A stretch of DNA of 64,000 nt from Corallibacter vietnamensis (GTDB lineage: Bacteria; Bacteroidota; Bacteroidia; Flavobacteriales; Flavobacteriaceae), in assembly GCF_039537875.1 (NCBI RefSeq), contig NZ_BAABBI010000001.1:992001-1056000 (forward strand), read 5' to 3'. The translations under genes and the position numbers were made by a program. Positions 25,088 to 32,973 of this stretch are shown piece by piece. Position 1 is the first letter of the stretch. The number at the start of each line of letters is the position of its first letter. The notes below the pieces were generated by a model. It was not told where the DNA came from. It was given only the letters and a program-made list of their open reading frames with translations, and did no database searches.

Positions 25088-25646
25088 TCAAAACAAGTAT
25101 TTATCTACTGATATTAATGTTTCGGAAATCACATTTGGAAATATAGATGCTCCTGTAAATATTGTATTAGTTACAAATCCTATGTGTCACTATTGTAAAG
25201 CAGCACACGCAGATATTGAGAATATTTTAAATAAATATAATAATGATGTTAGAGTAACAATACGGTTTAATGTTATGACTGATGAAAAAACAAAATTGCC
25301 TTACAGAATAGCTAGTGCTTTATTAGCAATTTACTATGATATTTCACCAGAATCTTGTAAAGAATCGTTAAGCCAGATTTATAAAGAAGGAATAGATAGA
25401 GAAAAATGGCTAGAAAAATGGAGTCATTTAGACATTGCAAAGTTTGATGAAGTATTAGAGTATGAGCAAAAATGGTGTCACCAAAATGCAATTAATTTTA
25501 CCCCAGCTTTATTAATAAATGGAAAGCAATTTCCTAAAGAATACGATAGAAGTGATTTATTGTTTTTTATCGATAAACTTTCAGAAAAGTTTATAGAAGA
25601 AAGTAATGTTAATAAGGGACAGAAGCTCGTAAAACAATATATATAA
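25062..25646 (+). CDS. DsbA/thioredoxin-like domain, 3' part of the frameshifted VKOR gene
   Basis: About 190 residues with a thioredoxin-fold domain: FGNIDAPVNIVLVTNPMCHY with redox motif CHYC, an all-helical insertion, and the cis-Pro strand NFTPALLINGKQFPKEY. It should act in the periplasm as the disulfide donor re-oxidised by the VKOR domain just upstream. No good independent start exists (the frame opens with TTG inside the upstream gene). The reading frames meet at the T7 run at 25070-25076. Fused VKOR-DsbA proteins are well known, so I treat both ORFs as one gene interrupted by a +1-base frameshift, real or a sequencing error. Confidence 0.75.
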   Translation: MICFFTVYNQNKYLSTDINVSEITFGNIDAPVNIVLVTNPMCHYCKAAHADIENILNKYNNDVRVTIRFNVMTDEKTKLPYRIASALLAIYYDISPESCKESLSQIYKEGIDREKWLEKWSHLDIAKFDEVLEYEQKWCHQNAINFTPALLINGKQFPKEYDRSDLLFFIDKLSEKFIEESNVNKGQKLVKQYI

Positions 25647-25649
25647 ATA

Positions 25650-25675
25650 ATAAAGCCCGTATATACGGGCTTTAT
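25650..25675 (+). terminator. Intrinsic terminator after the VKOR-DsbA gene
   Basis: Perfect 11-bp stem ATAAAGCCCGT / ACGGGCTTTAT with a 4-base loop, followed by GTTTT. It separates the redox gene from the first precursor, which therefore needs its own promoter, probably in the repeat element that follows. Confidence 0.85.
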
Positions 25676-25684
25676 GTTTTGAAC

Positions 25685-25768
25685 AATATTCTCTCGCGAA
25701 GAATAGACACAAACTGTGAGTGTCTTAAAATTGTTCACAGCAAATATAATTGTATAAATTTTTATATT
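25685..25768 (+). repeat. Conserved precursor leader element, copy 1
   Basis: An 84-bp non-coding stretch ending at the ATG of the first precursor. It shares with copies 2 and 3 the blocks TTCTCTCGCGA, GAATAGACACAAACTGTGAG, TGTCTTAAAA, GTTCACAGCAAATATAATT and TATTATG. Two overlapping inverted repeats are present, AGACAC/GTGTCT and CTGTGA/TCACAG, which could form alternative RNA stems, plus the palindrome TCGCGA. It is probably the promoter and/or 5' leader of each precursor. Confidence 0.8.
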
Positions 25769-26014
25769 ATGTTAAAAAACATTCTAAATTTAGAAGGTGT
25801 CAAAGTACTTTCTAATAAACAAAAGAAAAGTATTTTTGGAGGGAAAGAAGAAGGTGGGGCAACTGTTTGTAAAGCTACTTGTAATGACGGTAGTATTGTA
25901 ACTGTTGCTAGTTGCAACCCTATTCCAACAGGTTCTTGTGGAGGTACAGCTAAGGGTTCAAGGAGTTGTAGTTGTGGGCATCCAGGGCCATTTGATCCGC
26001 CAATAAGTAATTAG
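25769..26014 (+). CDS. Double-glycine-leader peptide precursor 1 (6-Cys core)
   Basis: 81 residues. Residues 1-25 form a leader (MLKNILNLEG, then VKVLSNKQKKSIFGG) ending in a double glycine, the C39 peptidase cut site. The core of 56 residues is Gly/Ser/Pro-rich with six cysteines (34, 38, 49, 57, 67, 69) and a PGPFDPP tail. The even Cys count fits three disulfides. Export by the PCAT transporter at 30787 and oxidation by the VKOR/DsbA gene upstream are likely. The leader is nearly identical in precursors 2 and 3, while the core is unrelated. I find no RiPP-modifying enzyme nearby. Activity (bacteriocin, signal or other) is unknown. Confidence 0.8.
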   Translation: MLKNILNLEGVKVLSNKQKKSIFGGKEEGGATVCKATCNDGSIVTVASCNPIPTGSCGGTAKGSRSCSCGHPGPFDPPISN

Positions 26015-26031
26015 AAAAATTATATGTGATG

Positions 26032-26055
26032 AGCCGTTTCTTATCTGAAACGGTT
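26032..26055 (+). terminator. Hairpin after precursor 1
   Basis: AGCCGTTTC pairs with GAAACGGTTT (one G-U pair) around a 5-base loop. Only a short T stretch follows, so termination may be partial, allowing some read-through to the TlpA-like gene. Confidence 0.6.
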
Positions 26056-26089
26056 TGTCATACTTTAATTTAGAATTAAATTAGTTTCT

Positions 26090-27556
26090 ATGAAAAAACA
26101 TCAAAAATTTATTAAATTATTGTTGATAATTATAATAGTTATTGGATTATCTAATTGTCAGAAAAAAAAATCATCGTATGAAAAGGATGTCAATTTAGAG
26201 CAAGTTAATTTATACTATCGCTATAAGAATGATACTCTAATAAAGTCCGTACTACTTGATGAAACTAATGTGGAGTTTAATAATGAGTTTTCAATGTTAA
26301 AAAGAAAAAGTGATAAAGAAGATTTAAACTTTCATTTTAATTTAGAAACACCAAGATTGTTTAAGTTTTACAGCTTTGAACCTATGTCTATTCCGTTTAT
26401 GGTATATGTTACTCCCGGAGATTCGTTAGTTTACAGATTGGAGAATAATACAATAATATTTAAGGGAACAAATGCAGCACATTACAATTTTTTTAAGGAG
26501 CTCAATGATTTAAATTTAAAATATCCGGATTATGATGAAAAATTAGGACTTTCAGATTTTATTGAGAATAGAAAAACAGACTATCAAAAGCGATTGGATT
26601 TTTTAGAAGAATACGCAAAAGACAGAAACACTTCCAATTCATTTTATCAAAAGATTAGAGCTGTTTTAAGGTTTCAGTACATTAATGGTATGTTAAACAC
26701 AAAACTGTTACCTAAAGGAGCAATAACAGATTATACAGATTATTTAAAAGATATAGATGTTGAAATTTTTAACCGTAATGATCAAGATGATAATGTGTAT
26801 TTTCAGTTGGCCTTAACTAATTATATTAAGGTTATAACAGAAATGAAACTCGGAGATAATGCCTTTTCAAGAGAAGTACTTGAATTCCAATTAAATTTTA
26901 TTGAAAAGCACCTCAAGGGCGAAACAAAAGAATATGCCATTACAAAAATGCTTTCTGAATTTAATAAACAACTAGATTTAAAAAACATAGATATTCTTCA
27001 AGATAAAATTGATAACTACCTGCCGCAAATTGAAAATGAAAAGTTTAAAGCTGTTTTACAAAAAGTAAATAGACGGTTAAATACTATAAACAACCAGTTA
27101 ATAGATAAGGTCTTTTCTGATACACTTATAAATCCAGAAGGAGAAATTCTGACCTTTAAAGAGGTACTGAAGGAACAAAAAGATAAAACAAAAATTATTG
27201 ATTTTTGGGCAAGTTGGTGTGCGCCTTGTATCAAGGAAATTAAAAATAGTTATCAATATAGACAGCAATTGATTAAAGAAAAAAACATAAGTTTTATATA
27301 TGTTTCAATTGATAAAGACCCTGAAAAATGGAAGCAAAAAGTTGAAGAATTGGAAGAGTTTGGCATGGATAAGTATCAATACTTAATACCTGAAACGAAT
27401 AATTCAAACTTAAGAACGTTTTTTAATGTTGCTTCCATTCCGCATTATGCTATTCTTGATGGAAAAAATAATGTGTTTTTGATGAATGCACCATCACCAA
27501 ATAATACAGTTCAATTTAATGATATAATTGATAAAATTGAAGCAATAGAGAAGTAA
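26090..27556 (+). CDS. TlpA/ResA-like thioredoxin lipoprotein
   Basis: A protein of 488 residues with a lipoprotein signal (KFIKLLLIIIIVIGLSNC, lipid-modified Cys at about residue 24). A beta-rich N-terminal domain like those in flavobacterial TlpA-type proteins and a helical middle (about 120-330) follow. The C-terminal thioredoxin domain has IIDFWASWCAPCIKEI as redox motif (WCAPC) and the cis-Pro loop VASIPHYAIL. It should be membrane-anchored in the periplasm and reduce or shuffle disulfides, perhaps correcting wrong bonds in the cysteine-rich peptides. Its last 357 bp are copied at 29059-29415. Confidence 0.85.
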   Translation: MKKHQKFIKLLLIIIIVIGLSNCQKKKSSYEKDVNLEQVNLYYRYKNDTLIKSVLLDETNVEFNNEFSMLKRKSDKEDLNFHFNLETPRLFKFYSFEPMSIPFMVYVTPGDSLVYRLENNTIIFKGTNAAHYNFFKELNDLNLKYPDYDEKLGLSDFIENRKTDYQKRLDFLEEYAKDRNTSNSFYQKIRAVLRFQYINGMLNTKLLPKGAITDYTDYLKDIDVEIFNRNDQDDNVYFQLALTNYIKVITEMKLGDNAFSREVLEFQLNFIEKHLKGETKEYAITKMLSEFNKQLDLKNIDILQDKIDNYLPQIENEKFKAVLQKVNRRLNTINNQLIDKVFSDTLINPEGEILTFKEVLKEQKDKTKIIDFWASWCAPCIKEIKNSYQYRQQLIKEKNISFIYVSIDKDPEKWKQKVEELEEFGMDKYQYLIPETNNSNLRTFFNVASIPHYAILDGKNNVFLMNAPSPNNTVQFNDIIDKIEAIEK

Positions 27557-27603
27557 ATCAGTTGGTTATGACTTCTTTATTTTCAAAAAAACAGAAATAT
27601 TAA

Positions 27604-27688
27604 AATATTCTCTCGCGAGGAATAGACACAAACTGTGAGTGTCTTAAAATGTTCACGGCAAATATAATTTTATTAATTTTTTTACATT
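27604..27688 (+). repeat. Conserved precursor leader element, copy 2
   Basis: An 85-bp element ending at the ATG of precursor 2, nearly identical to copy 3 and close to copy 1. The AGACAC/GTGTCT repeat is intact; CTGTGA has the partner TTCACGG, one base different from the other copies, so the second stem is weaker here. Confidence 0.8.
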
Positions 27689-27964
27689 ATGTTAAAAAAC
27701 ATTTTAAATTTAGAAGGAGTTGCTGTTCTAGATAAAAAACAGCAAAAAGAGATTATTGGTGGAAAACATCATAATGGCGTAGGTGGGGGAAGTAGTGGTG
27801 GAGATGGTGGTTGTACATTAGGAAACACTACATCTGATCACCAATGGCTAGTTTCTGGTGGAGTAGTAGTTGGTGAATCTTGTAAATGGTATTGTGATGG
27901 TTATAATGCTTGGGGTGGTTGTCCGTTAAATTTACCTTATGAGCCTAACCCATATACACCTTGA
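27689..27964 (+). CDS. Double-glycine-leader peptide precursor 2 (4-Cys core)
   Basis: 91 residues. The leader is MLKNILNLEG plus VAVLDKKQQKEIIGG, cut after residue 25. The 66-residue core starts with a Gly/Ser/His-rich stretch (KHHNGVGGGSSGGDGG) and has four cysteines (42, 65, 69, 78) with aromatic residues between them (CKWYCDGYNAWGGCPL), ending in PYEPNPYTP. The core is unrelated to precursor 1. A likely substrate of the PCAT at 30787. The carboxypeptidase-like gene begins 9 bp after its stop and may be an associated immunity, receptor or export factor (inference). Confidence 0.8.
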   Translation: MLKNILNLEGVAVLDKKQQKEIIGGKHHNGVGGGSSGGDGGCTLGNTTSDHQWLVSGGVVVGESCKWYCDGYNAWGGCPLNLPYEPNPYTP

Positions 27965-27973
27965 TTTAATTAA

Positions 27974-28933
27974 ATGAATATTTTTTTCATTATCAAAAGT
28001 GTCACTTTTAATATCAAAGAGACACTTCTTGTCCTTTTGTTTTTTATAAATGGCATCTTATTTTGTCAGAATAAATCTAGCGTAGAATTAGTTTTGCTTT
28101 CTCTAACAGATAGTTTGCCCATTGTGAATGCTCATTTACTAATTAAACAAGAAGAGAACGAAATAGTATATGTGAGTAATCAAGATGGAGTTTTTAATGT
28201 CAATAAAGATTTAATTGGCAAAAACGTAAATATAGAGTTCTCTGCTTTAGGTTATGAGAAAATTATTAAAGAATGTTTGACTCAAAAAGTATATTATACG
28301 AATAAAATCATTGAAGAGCTACAAGAAGTAATTATTGTTTCTAAACAAGATAATAATAGGGATAAGTTAACACCTTCACTATTTAAAAAATTAAATAAAT
28401 TTAAAAGAAATTTTGGATGGAAAGATAAAGTAGCTGTTTATATACCTCAGAATAAAAAAAATCAAGACAAACCCATACTTAAAATAAAATATAAGACAAC
28501 TAATTTTAAAGGGGTTAAAGGTATTGAGTATTTGCCATTTATTGCTAATATCTATTCGGTAGATAAAAATACTGGTTTACCTAGTAAAGCATTGCTTGGT
28601 GATACGATAGTAAGTAAAGAACAAGGAAAAAAATGGGCTGTTGTTGATGTGTCAAACGAAAATGTCTTAATACCAAAAGAAGGCCTGTATATTGTTTATG
28701 AGTTACTTGATTTTGACTATTATGAAGTTAAATGGCTTCAATCTCAAATTGGTGCTATTTCTGCTGTTCCAGCTTTAGAAGTATTTAAATTTGATGAGGA
28801 TTATATTTCTAAATCTTATCAATTTTTTAGTGCTACTCAACAATTTTCACCTGGTTATCTAGCCAATAATAGGTTGGTTGCTTTTGGATGGTCAATGGTA
28901 AATTGGCATTATATAATTGAGATTGAACAATAA
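27974..28933 (+). CDS. Carboxypeptidase-like regulatory-domain protein, paralogue A
   Basis: A protein of 319 residues with a signal peptide-like start (LLVLLFFINGILFCQNKSS). An N-terminal carboxypeptidase-like regulatory domain (about 35-110: SLPIVNAHLLIKQEENEIVY, SNQDGVFNVNKDLIGKNVNI) shows the SLPIxxAxV...T/S-x-x-DGxF pattern. The C-terminal 200 residues have no known domain. It is a paralogue of the protein at 29856: both share PF..N.....D..T.LP.K and PKEG..I in the C-terminal half. It is probably periplasmic or on the cell surface. Each copy directly follows a peptide precursor gene, suggesting a dedicated partner. Confidence 0.7.
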   Translation: MNIFFIIKSVTFNIKETLLVLLFFINGILFCQNKSSVELVLLSLTDSLPIVNAHLLIKQEENEIVYVSNQDGVFNVNKDLIGKNVNIEFSALGYEKIIKECLTQKVYYTNKIIEELQEVIIVSKQDNNRDKLTPSLFKKLNKFKRNFGWKDKVAVYIPQNKKNQDKPILKIKYKTTNFKGVKGIEYLPFIANIYSVDKNTGLPSKALLGDTIVSKEQGKKWAVVDVSNENVLIPKEGLYIVYELLDFDYYEVKWLQSQIGAISAVPALEVFKFDEDYISKSYQFFSATQQFSPGYLANNRLVAFGWSMVNWHYIIEIEQ

Positions 28934-28934
28934 G

Positions 28935-29415
28935 ATGCTTGCAATCATTTTTAACATAAAAAAATTAATTTTAATAGAGATTACCTTTGCTCAAGTACAA
29001 AAAAAATGAGTCGTTTGATTCATTTCTTTCAAATCAAAAAGGTAAGATTGTCTATCTAGATTTTTGAACAAGTTGGTGTGCGCCTTGTATCAAGGAAATT
29101 AAAAATAGTTATCAATATAGACAGCAATTGATTAAAGAAAAAAACATAAGTTTTATATATGTTTCAATTGATAAAGACCCTGAAAAATGGAAGCAAAAAG
29201 TTGAAGAATTGGAAGAGTTTGGCATGGATAAGTATCAATACTTAATACCCGAAACGAATAATTCAGCCTTAAGAACGTTTTTTAATGTTAGTTCTATTCC
29301 GCATTATGCTATTCTTGATGGAAAAAATAATGTGTTTTTAATGAATGCGCCATCACCAGGTAATACGGTTCAATTTAATGAGGTGATTAATAGAATTGAA
29401 GCGATACAGGAGTAA
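28935..29415 (+). pseudogene. Broken TlpA-like thioredoxin gene
   Basis: The remains of a second TlpA-type gene. The ATG at 28935 opens a signal-peptide-like stretch (MLAIIFNIKKLILIEITFAQ) that stops after 24 codons. The next frame continues with KNESFDSFLSNQKGKIVYLDF, the usual lead-in to a TlpA active site, but the Trp codon is TGA (29064-29066), before TSWCAPC. From 29059 to 29415 it matches 27200-27556 without gaps, about 20 differences by eye, most of them in the last half. Signal peptide, missing middle and nonsense codon all point to a dead gene. The tail could only be made from a late internal start. Confidence 0.82.
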
Positions 29416-29469
29416 GTATTGGGTGTTTAATAATCTTAACTTTTTATTCTAAAGCAAACGAAATATTAA

Positions 29470-29553
29470 AATATTCTTTCGCGAGGAATAGACACAAACT
29501 GTGAGTGTCTTAAAATGTTCACAGCAAATATAATTTTATTAATTTTTTACATT
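29470..29553 (+). repeat. Conserved precursor leader element, copy 3
   Basis: An 84-bp element ending at the ATG of precursor 3. It differs from copy 2 mainly by one T in TTCTTTCGCGA and by retaining TTCACAG. Both inverted repeats (AGACAC/GTGTCT and CTGTGA/TCACAG) are intact. Confidence 0.8.
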
Positions 29554-29799
29554 ATGTTAAAAAACATTTTAGATTTAGAAGGTGTTGCTGTTCTCGACAA
29601 AAAGCAGCAAAAAGAAATTACAGGTGGACGTAGAATACGTAATTTACAAGGTACAGGCAATATTATGGTGTATAATGGTGGCGTTTATGCCTGTGAGTGT
29701 ACATGGGAAGTTAAAGAGGGATTATTTGGCTCTTGGCAACAGCAAACTGGACCATGCCCTGCTCAAACTATGGAATCTTTAAGTTGTGTTCCTGAATAA
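29554..29799 (+). CDS. Double-glycine-leader peptide precursor 3 (4-Cys core)
   Basis: 81 residues from the ATG at 29554, aligned with the starts of precursors 1 and 2; an upstream in-frame ATG at 29515 lies within the conserved element and is unlikely. The leader is MLKNILDLEG plus VAVLDKKQQKEITGG. The 56-residue core begins RRIRNLQGTGN and has four cysteines (47, 49, 68, 78), with CECTWEVKEG, three Gln in QQQTGPCP and a C-terminal CVPE. Unrelated to cores 1 and 2. Predicted C39/PCAT substrate with two disulfides. Confidence 0.8.
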   Translation: MLKNILDLEGVAVLDKKQQKEITGGRRIRNLQGTGNIMVYNGGVYACECTWEVKEGLFGSWQQQTGPCPAQTMESLSCVPE

Positions 29800-29808
29800 T
29801 TGATTATT

Positions 29809-29839
29809 AGTCTAGGGTGTTGTATTAGCACTCTAGACT
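29809..29839 (+). terminator. Hairpin between precursor 3 and paralogue B
   Basis: AGTCTAGGGTG pairs with CACTCTAGACT (one mismatch) around a 9-base loop. No T run follows, so it may slow decay or give partial termination rather than a full stop. Confidence 0.5.
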
Positions 29840-29855
29840 ATACAATACACTAATT

Positions 29856-30761
29856 ATGTTTAAAATTCTTAAAATTAAAGTTATACTTTTTTTTGCATTT
29901 ACTTTAAATTGTTTTTGTCAATCTAAAGTTGTGTATAAAGTGTTGAGTGCTAAAGATTCAACAAGTATAGAATATGCACATATTCTTTTAAATGAAAAAA
30001 TTTTAGCATATTCAAATCAAAAAGGAGAGATTATATTTGATGAAAACATTCCAGAGGACAATGATGTTTTGAAACTATCTCATTTAACATATTCACAAAT
30101 AACAATTCGTTATGAAGATTTAAAAAGAACTAAAAACATTTATCTCAATGAAAAAATAAACTCTTTAGATGAAGTTATATTAAAAACAGGAAAAAGAAAA
30201 AAAACTAATAGATTATTGCCAGAACGATCAGTTTTAGATCCTCTATATGATAGAAAAGACGTGACTTTTCCTAATTCTTTAGAGATTGCAGTTTACATCC
30301 CGAATTACAAAAAAAAGGAATATTTTATAAATAAAATAATTCTTAATTCAAAAAACAAAGCTCAAAAAGGCGATAATAAATATATTCCATTCAAGGTAAA
30401 TTTAATGACAATCGATACCACCACACACTTACCTGATAAAAAAATTTTTAAAGAGGATTTATCAGTAGGTAAGTTAGAAAATCAGAAATTAGTAGAGATT
30501 GATTTAAAGAATCAAGAAGAGGTAATTTTTCCAAAAGAAGGAATCTGTATTTTTGTATCGTTATATAGTGAAGAGTTTTATTTACAAAGTGGATTTGATA
30601 AGAGACCATCTTTTGGTGTAGTACAAATTAAAGAAAGATCACAGTTTAGAGAATATAAAAAACATTATTTGGCGAATGAAAATAGTTGGATTGAAGCTGG
30701 ATATAGTCAGCGAAGAGAGCAATGTTTTGACTTTGGAATTGAAATAATTTCAATAGATTAA
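29856..30761 (+). CDS. Carboxypeptidase-like regulatory-domain protein, paralogue B
   Basis: A protein of 301 residues with a signal peptide (KVILFFAFTLNCFCQSK). A carboxypeptidase-like regulatory domain (about 23-105: DSTSIEYAHILLNEKILAYS, NQKGEIIFDENI) and a C-terminal half shared with the protein at 27974 follow (PFKVNLMTIDTTTHLPDKK; FPKEGICIFVSLY). It follows precursor 3 and precedes the PCAT gene. Likely envelope-located. Whether it protects the producer, receives peptides or helps export cannot be told from sequence. Confidence 0.7.
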   Translation: MFKILKIKVILFFAFTLNCFCQSKVVYKVLSAKDSTSIEYAHILLNEKILAYSNQKGEIIFDENIPEDNDVLKLSHLTYSQITIRYEDLKRTKNIYLNEKINSLDEVILKTGKRKKTNRLLPERSVLDPLYDRKDVTFPNSLEIAVYIPNYKKKEYFINKIILNSKNKAQKGDNKYIPFKVNLMTIDTTTHLPDKKIFKEDLSVGKLENQKLVEIDLKNQEEVIFPKEGICIFVSLYSEEFYLQSGFDKRPSFGVVQIKERSQFREYKKHYLANENSWIEAGYSQRREQCFDFGIEIISID

Positions 30762-30786
30762 TGATACTTATATGAATTATTATTAA

Positions 30787-32973
30787 ATGAGCTTCCCATT
30801 TTATAAACAACCCGACACCAAAGACTGTGGTCCAACTTGTTTAAAAATAATTGCTAGACATTACAACAAAGTTATCTCTTTACAACAAATCAGGCAATTA
30901 AGTGAAACTACAAGAGAAGGTAGTAGTTTATTAGGTTTAGGTGATGCGACTGAAAAAATGGGATTTCGGTCTTTGGGAGTCAAGATTGATTTGAAAAAAA
31001 TTGCTGAAATCCCCTTGCCTTGTATCATACACTGGAATAAGAACCATTTTGCGGTTCTGTATAAAGTTAGAAAAGGACAATATTACATTTCAGATCCTGC
31101 ACATGGTTTAATAAACTATACTAAAGAGGAATTTTTAAAACATTGGATAGGTAATAATGCTAATGAGCAAACCCAAGAAGGCATTGCATTATTATTAGAG
31201 CCAACGCCTAAACTTTATAATACCGAATTTGATAAAGATAAAGAGGGGTTGGGCTTTTCTTTTTTAAGTAAATACCTTTTTAAATATAAACGCTTTTTAT
31301 GGCAATTGGTCATTGGTCTTATTGCCGCTAGTTTATTGCAACTTATTTTTCCGTTTTTAACCCAAAGCGTGGTAGATGTTGGTATTAAAAATCAAGATGT
31401 ACATTTTATTTATCTCATCCTTTTTGCGCAGTTGGCTTTATTTGTAGGCAGAACGTCTATTGAAGTCATACGGAGTTGGATATTGTTGCATTTAAGTACA
31501 CGCATTAATATTTCTTTGGTTTCAGATTTCTTTATAAAATTAATGAATCTACCAATAGCCTTTTTTGATACCAGAATGACTGGAGATATTCTTCAGCGTA
31601 TCAATGACCATAAACGTATAGAGCGTATTTTGACTACCTCTTCTTTGAATGTCTTGTTCTCAATGGTCAATTTAATTGTGTTCAGCTTGGTGTTAGCCTA
31701 TTATAACATCAAGATTTTTGGCGTTTTTGTATTGGGAAGTATTTTCTATTTTGTATGGATAACCGTATTTCTTAAAAAACGTAAAGATTTGGACTATAAG
31801 CGTTTCTCCCAAGTGAGTCAAGAACAAAGTAAGGTGATTGAGCTTATTAATGGTATGCAGGAAATAAAGTTGCACAATGCCGAAAAGCAAAAACGTTGGG
31901 GCTGGGAGTTTGTTCAGGCACGGTTGTTTAAAGTGTCCATTGAAGGATTGGCTTTGGAACAATACCAAAGTGTAGGCTCTGGTTTTATCAATGAGCTTAA
32001 AAATATATTAATAACATTCCTTTCGGCCAAATTGGTAATAGATGGTGATATTACTTTGGGTATGATGTTGGCAATAAGTTATATAGTCGGGCAATTGAAC
32101 TCACCCATTTCACAGCTTATCAATTTTATTCGTGAGGTACAGGATGCCAAAATATCATTGGATAGATTGTCTGAAATACATAACAAAAATGATGAGGAAC
32201 CAGCAGATATTGATTTTGTAAAAGATGTTGATGAAGAAGCTGATATTACGGTTTCTAATTTGTCTTTCCGTTACACAGGTTCAGACCAAATGGTCCTCCA
32301 GGAATTGAATGTAACCATACCAGCCAATAAGGTAACCGCTATTGTCGGTGTTAGTGGTAGTGGGAAAACAACGTTAATGAAGCTCTTATTAAAGTTTTAT
32401 GACCCAATTGAAGGAGAAATAAAATTAGGCAATTATGATCTTAAAAACATTTCCCAAAAAACCTGGAGGGATGAATGTGGTGTGGTGATGCAGGAAGGTT
32501 ATATTTTTAATGATACCATTGCAAACAACATTGCTGTAGGTGAAGACTATGTTGATAAACAAAAACTGGCTCATGCTGTAGATGTCGCAAATATAAAAGA
32601 ATTTATAGAAACCTTACCACTGTCTTACAACACCAAAATAGGTATGGAAGGCGTTGGTTTAAGTACAGGGCAAAAACAACGATTGTTAATTGCAAGAGCT
32701 GTTTATAAAAATCCAAACTTTTTGTTTTTTGATGAGGCTACCTCGGCGTTAGATGCCAATAATGAAAAAGTCATTATGGAAAAACTCGATACTTTTTTTG
32801 AGGATAAAACGGTTGTGGTTATTGCCCATAGGTTAAGTACAGTGAAAAACGCCCATCAAATTGTGGTTTTGGACAAAGGTAAAATTGTGGAAGTTGGAAA
32901 CCATAATGAGTTGATAAAACAAAAAGGGGATTATTACAACTTGGTTAAAAATCAATTAGAACTTGGAAAGTAA
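30787..32973 (+). CDS. Peptidase-containing ABC transporter (C39-type PCAT)
   Basis: 728 residues with the full bacteriocin-exporter layout. A C39 peptidase (1-130) has the catalytic Cys in KDCGPTC (C14), His in NKNHFAVLY (near 87) and Asp in ISDPAHG (near 103). A six-helix ABC membrane domain (about 165-440) follows. The nucleotide-binding domain (about 475-728) has Walker A GVSGSGKTTLMKLL, the signature LSTGQKQRL, Walker B LFFDEATSALD and the switch AHRLS. It should cut double-glycine leaders and export the cores. The three precursors upstream are its obvious substrates. HlyD follows immediately. No modifying enzyme and no TolC are in the window. Confidence 0.94.
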   Translation: MSFPFYKQPDTKDCGPTCLKIIARHYNKVISLQQIRQLSETTREGSSLLGLGDATEKMGFRSLGVKIDLKKIAEIPLPCIIHWNKNHFAVLYKVRKGQYYISDPAHGLINYTKEEFLKHWIGNNANEQTQEGIALLLEPTPKLYNTEFDKDKEGLGFSFLSKYLFKYKRFLWQLVIGLIAASLLQLIFPFLTQSVVDVGIKNQDVHFIYLILFAQLALFVGRTSIEVIRSWILLHLSTRINISLVSDFFIKLMNLPIAFFDTRMTGDILQRINDHKRIERILTTSSLNVLFSMVNLIVFSLVLAYYNIKIFGVFVLGSIFYFVWITVFLKKRKDLDYKRFSQVSQEQSKVIELINGMQEIKLHNAEKQKRWGWEFVQARLFKVSIEGLALEQYQSVGSGFINELKNILITFLSAKLVIDGDITLGMMLAISYIVGQLNSPISQLINFIREVQDAKISLDRLSEIHNKNDEEPADIDFVKDVDEEADITVSNLSFRYTGSDQMVLQELNVTIPANKVTAIVGVSGSGKTTLMKLLLKFYDPIEGEIKLGNYDLKNISQKTWRDECGVVMQEGYIFNDTIANNIAVGEDYVDKQKLAHAVDVANIKEFIETLPLSYNTKIGMEGVGLSTGQKQRLLIARAVYKNPNFLFFDEATSALDANNEKVIMEKLDTFFEDKTVVVIAHRLSTVKNAHQIVVLDKGKIVEVGNHNELIKQKGDYYNLVKNQLELGK

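Noticed and set aside
29064..29066. TGA at a Trp position as evidence of stop-codon recoding
   Set aside because: All intact genes in the window use TGG for Trp and several use TGA as a normal stop (for example the MFS gene at 57656). The gene is broken elsewhere too.
29128..29415. An ORF of 95 codons that could be called a small thioredoxin-like protein
   Set aside because: It starts after the CxxC motif, has no signal or fold start, and is the tail copy of the TlpA gene. I treat it as part of the pseudogene 28935-29415.
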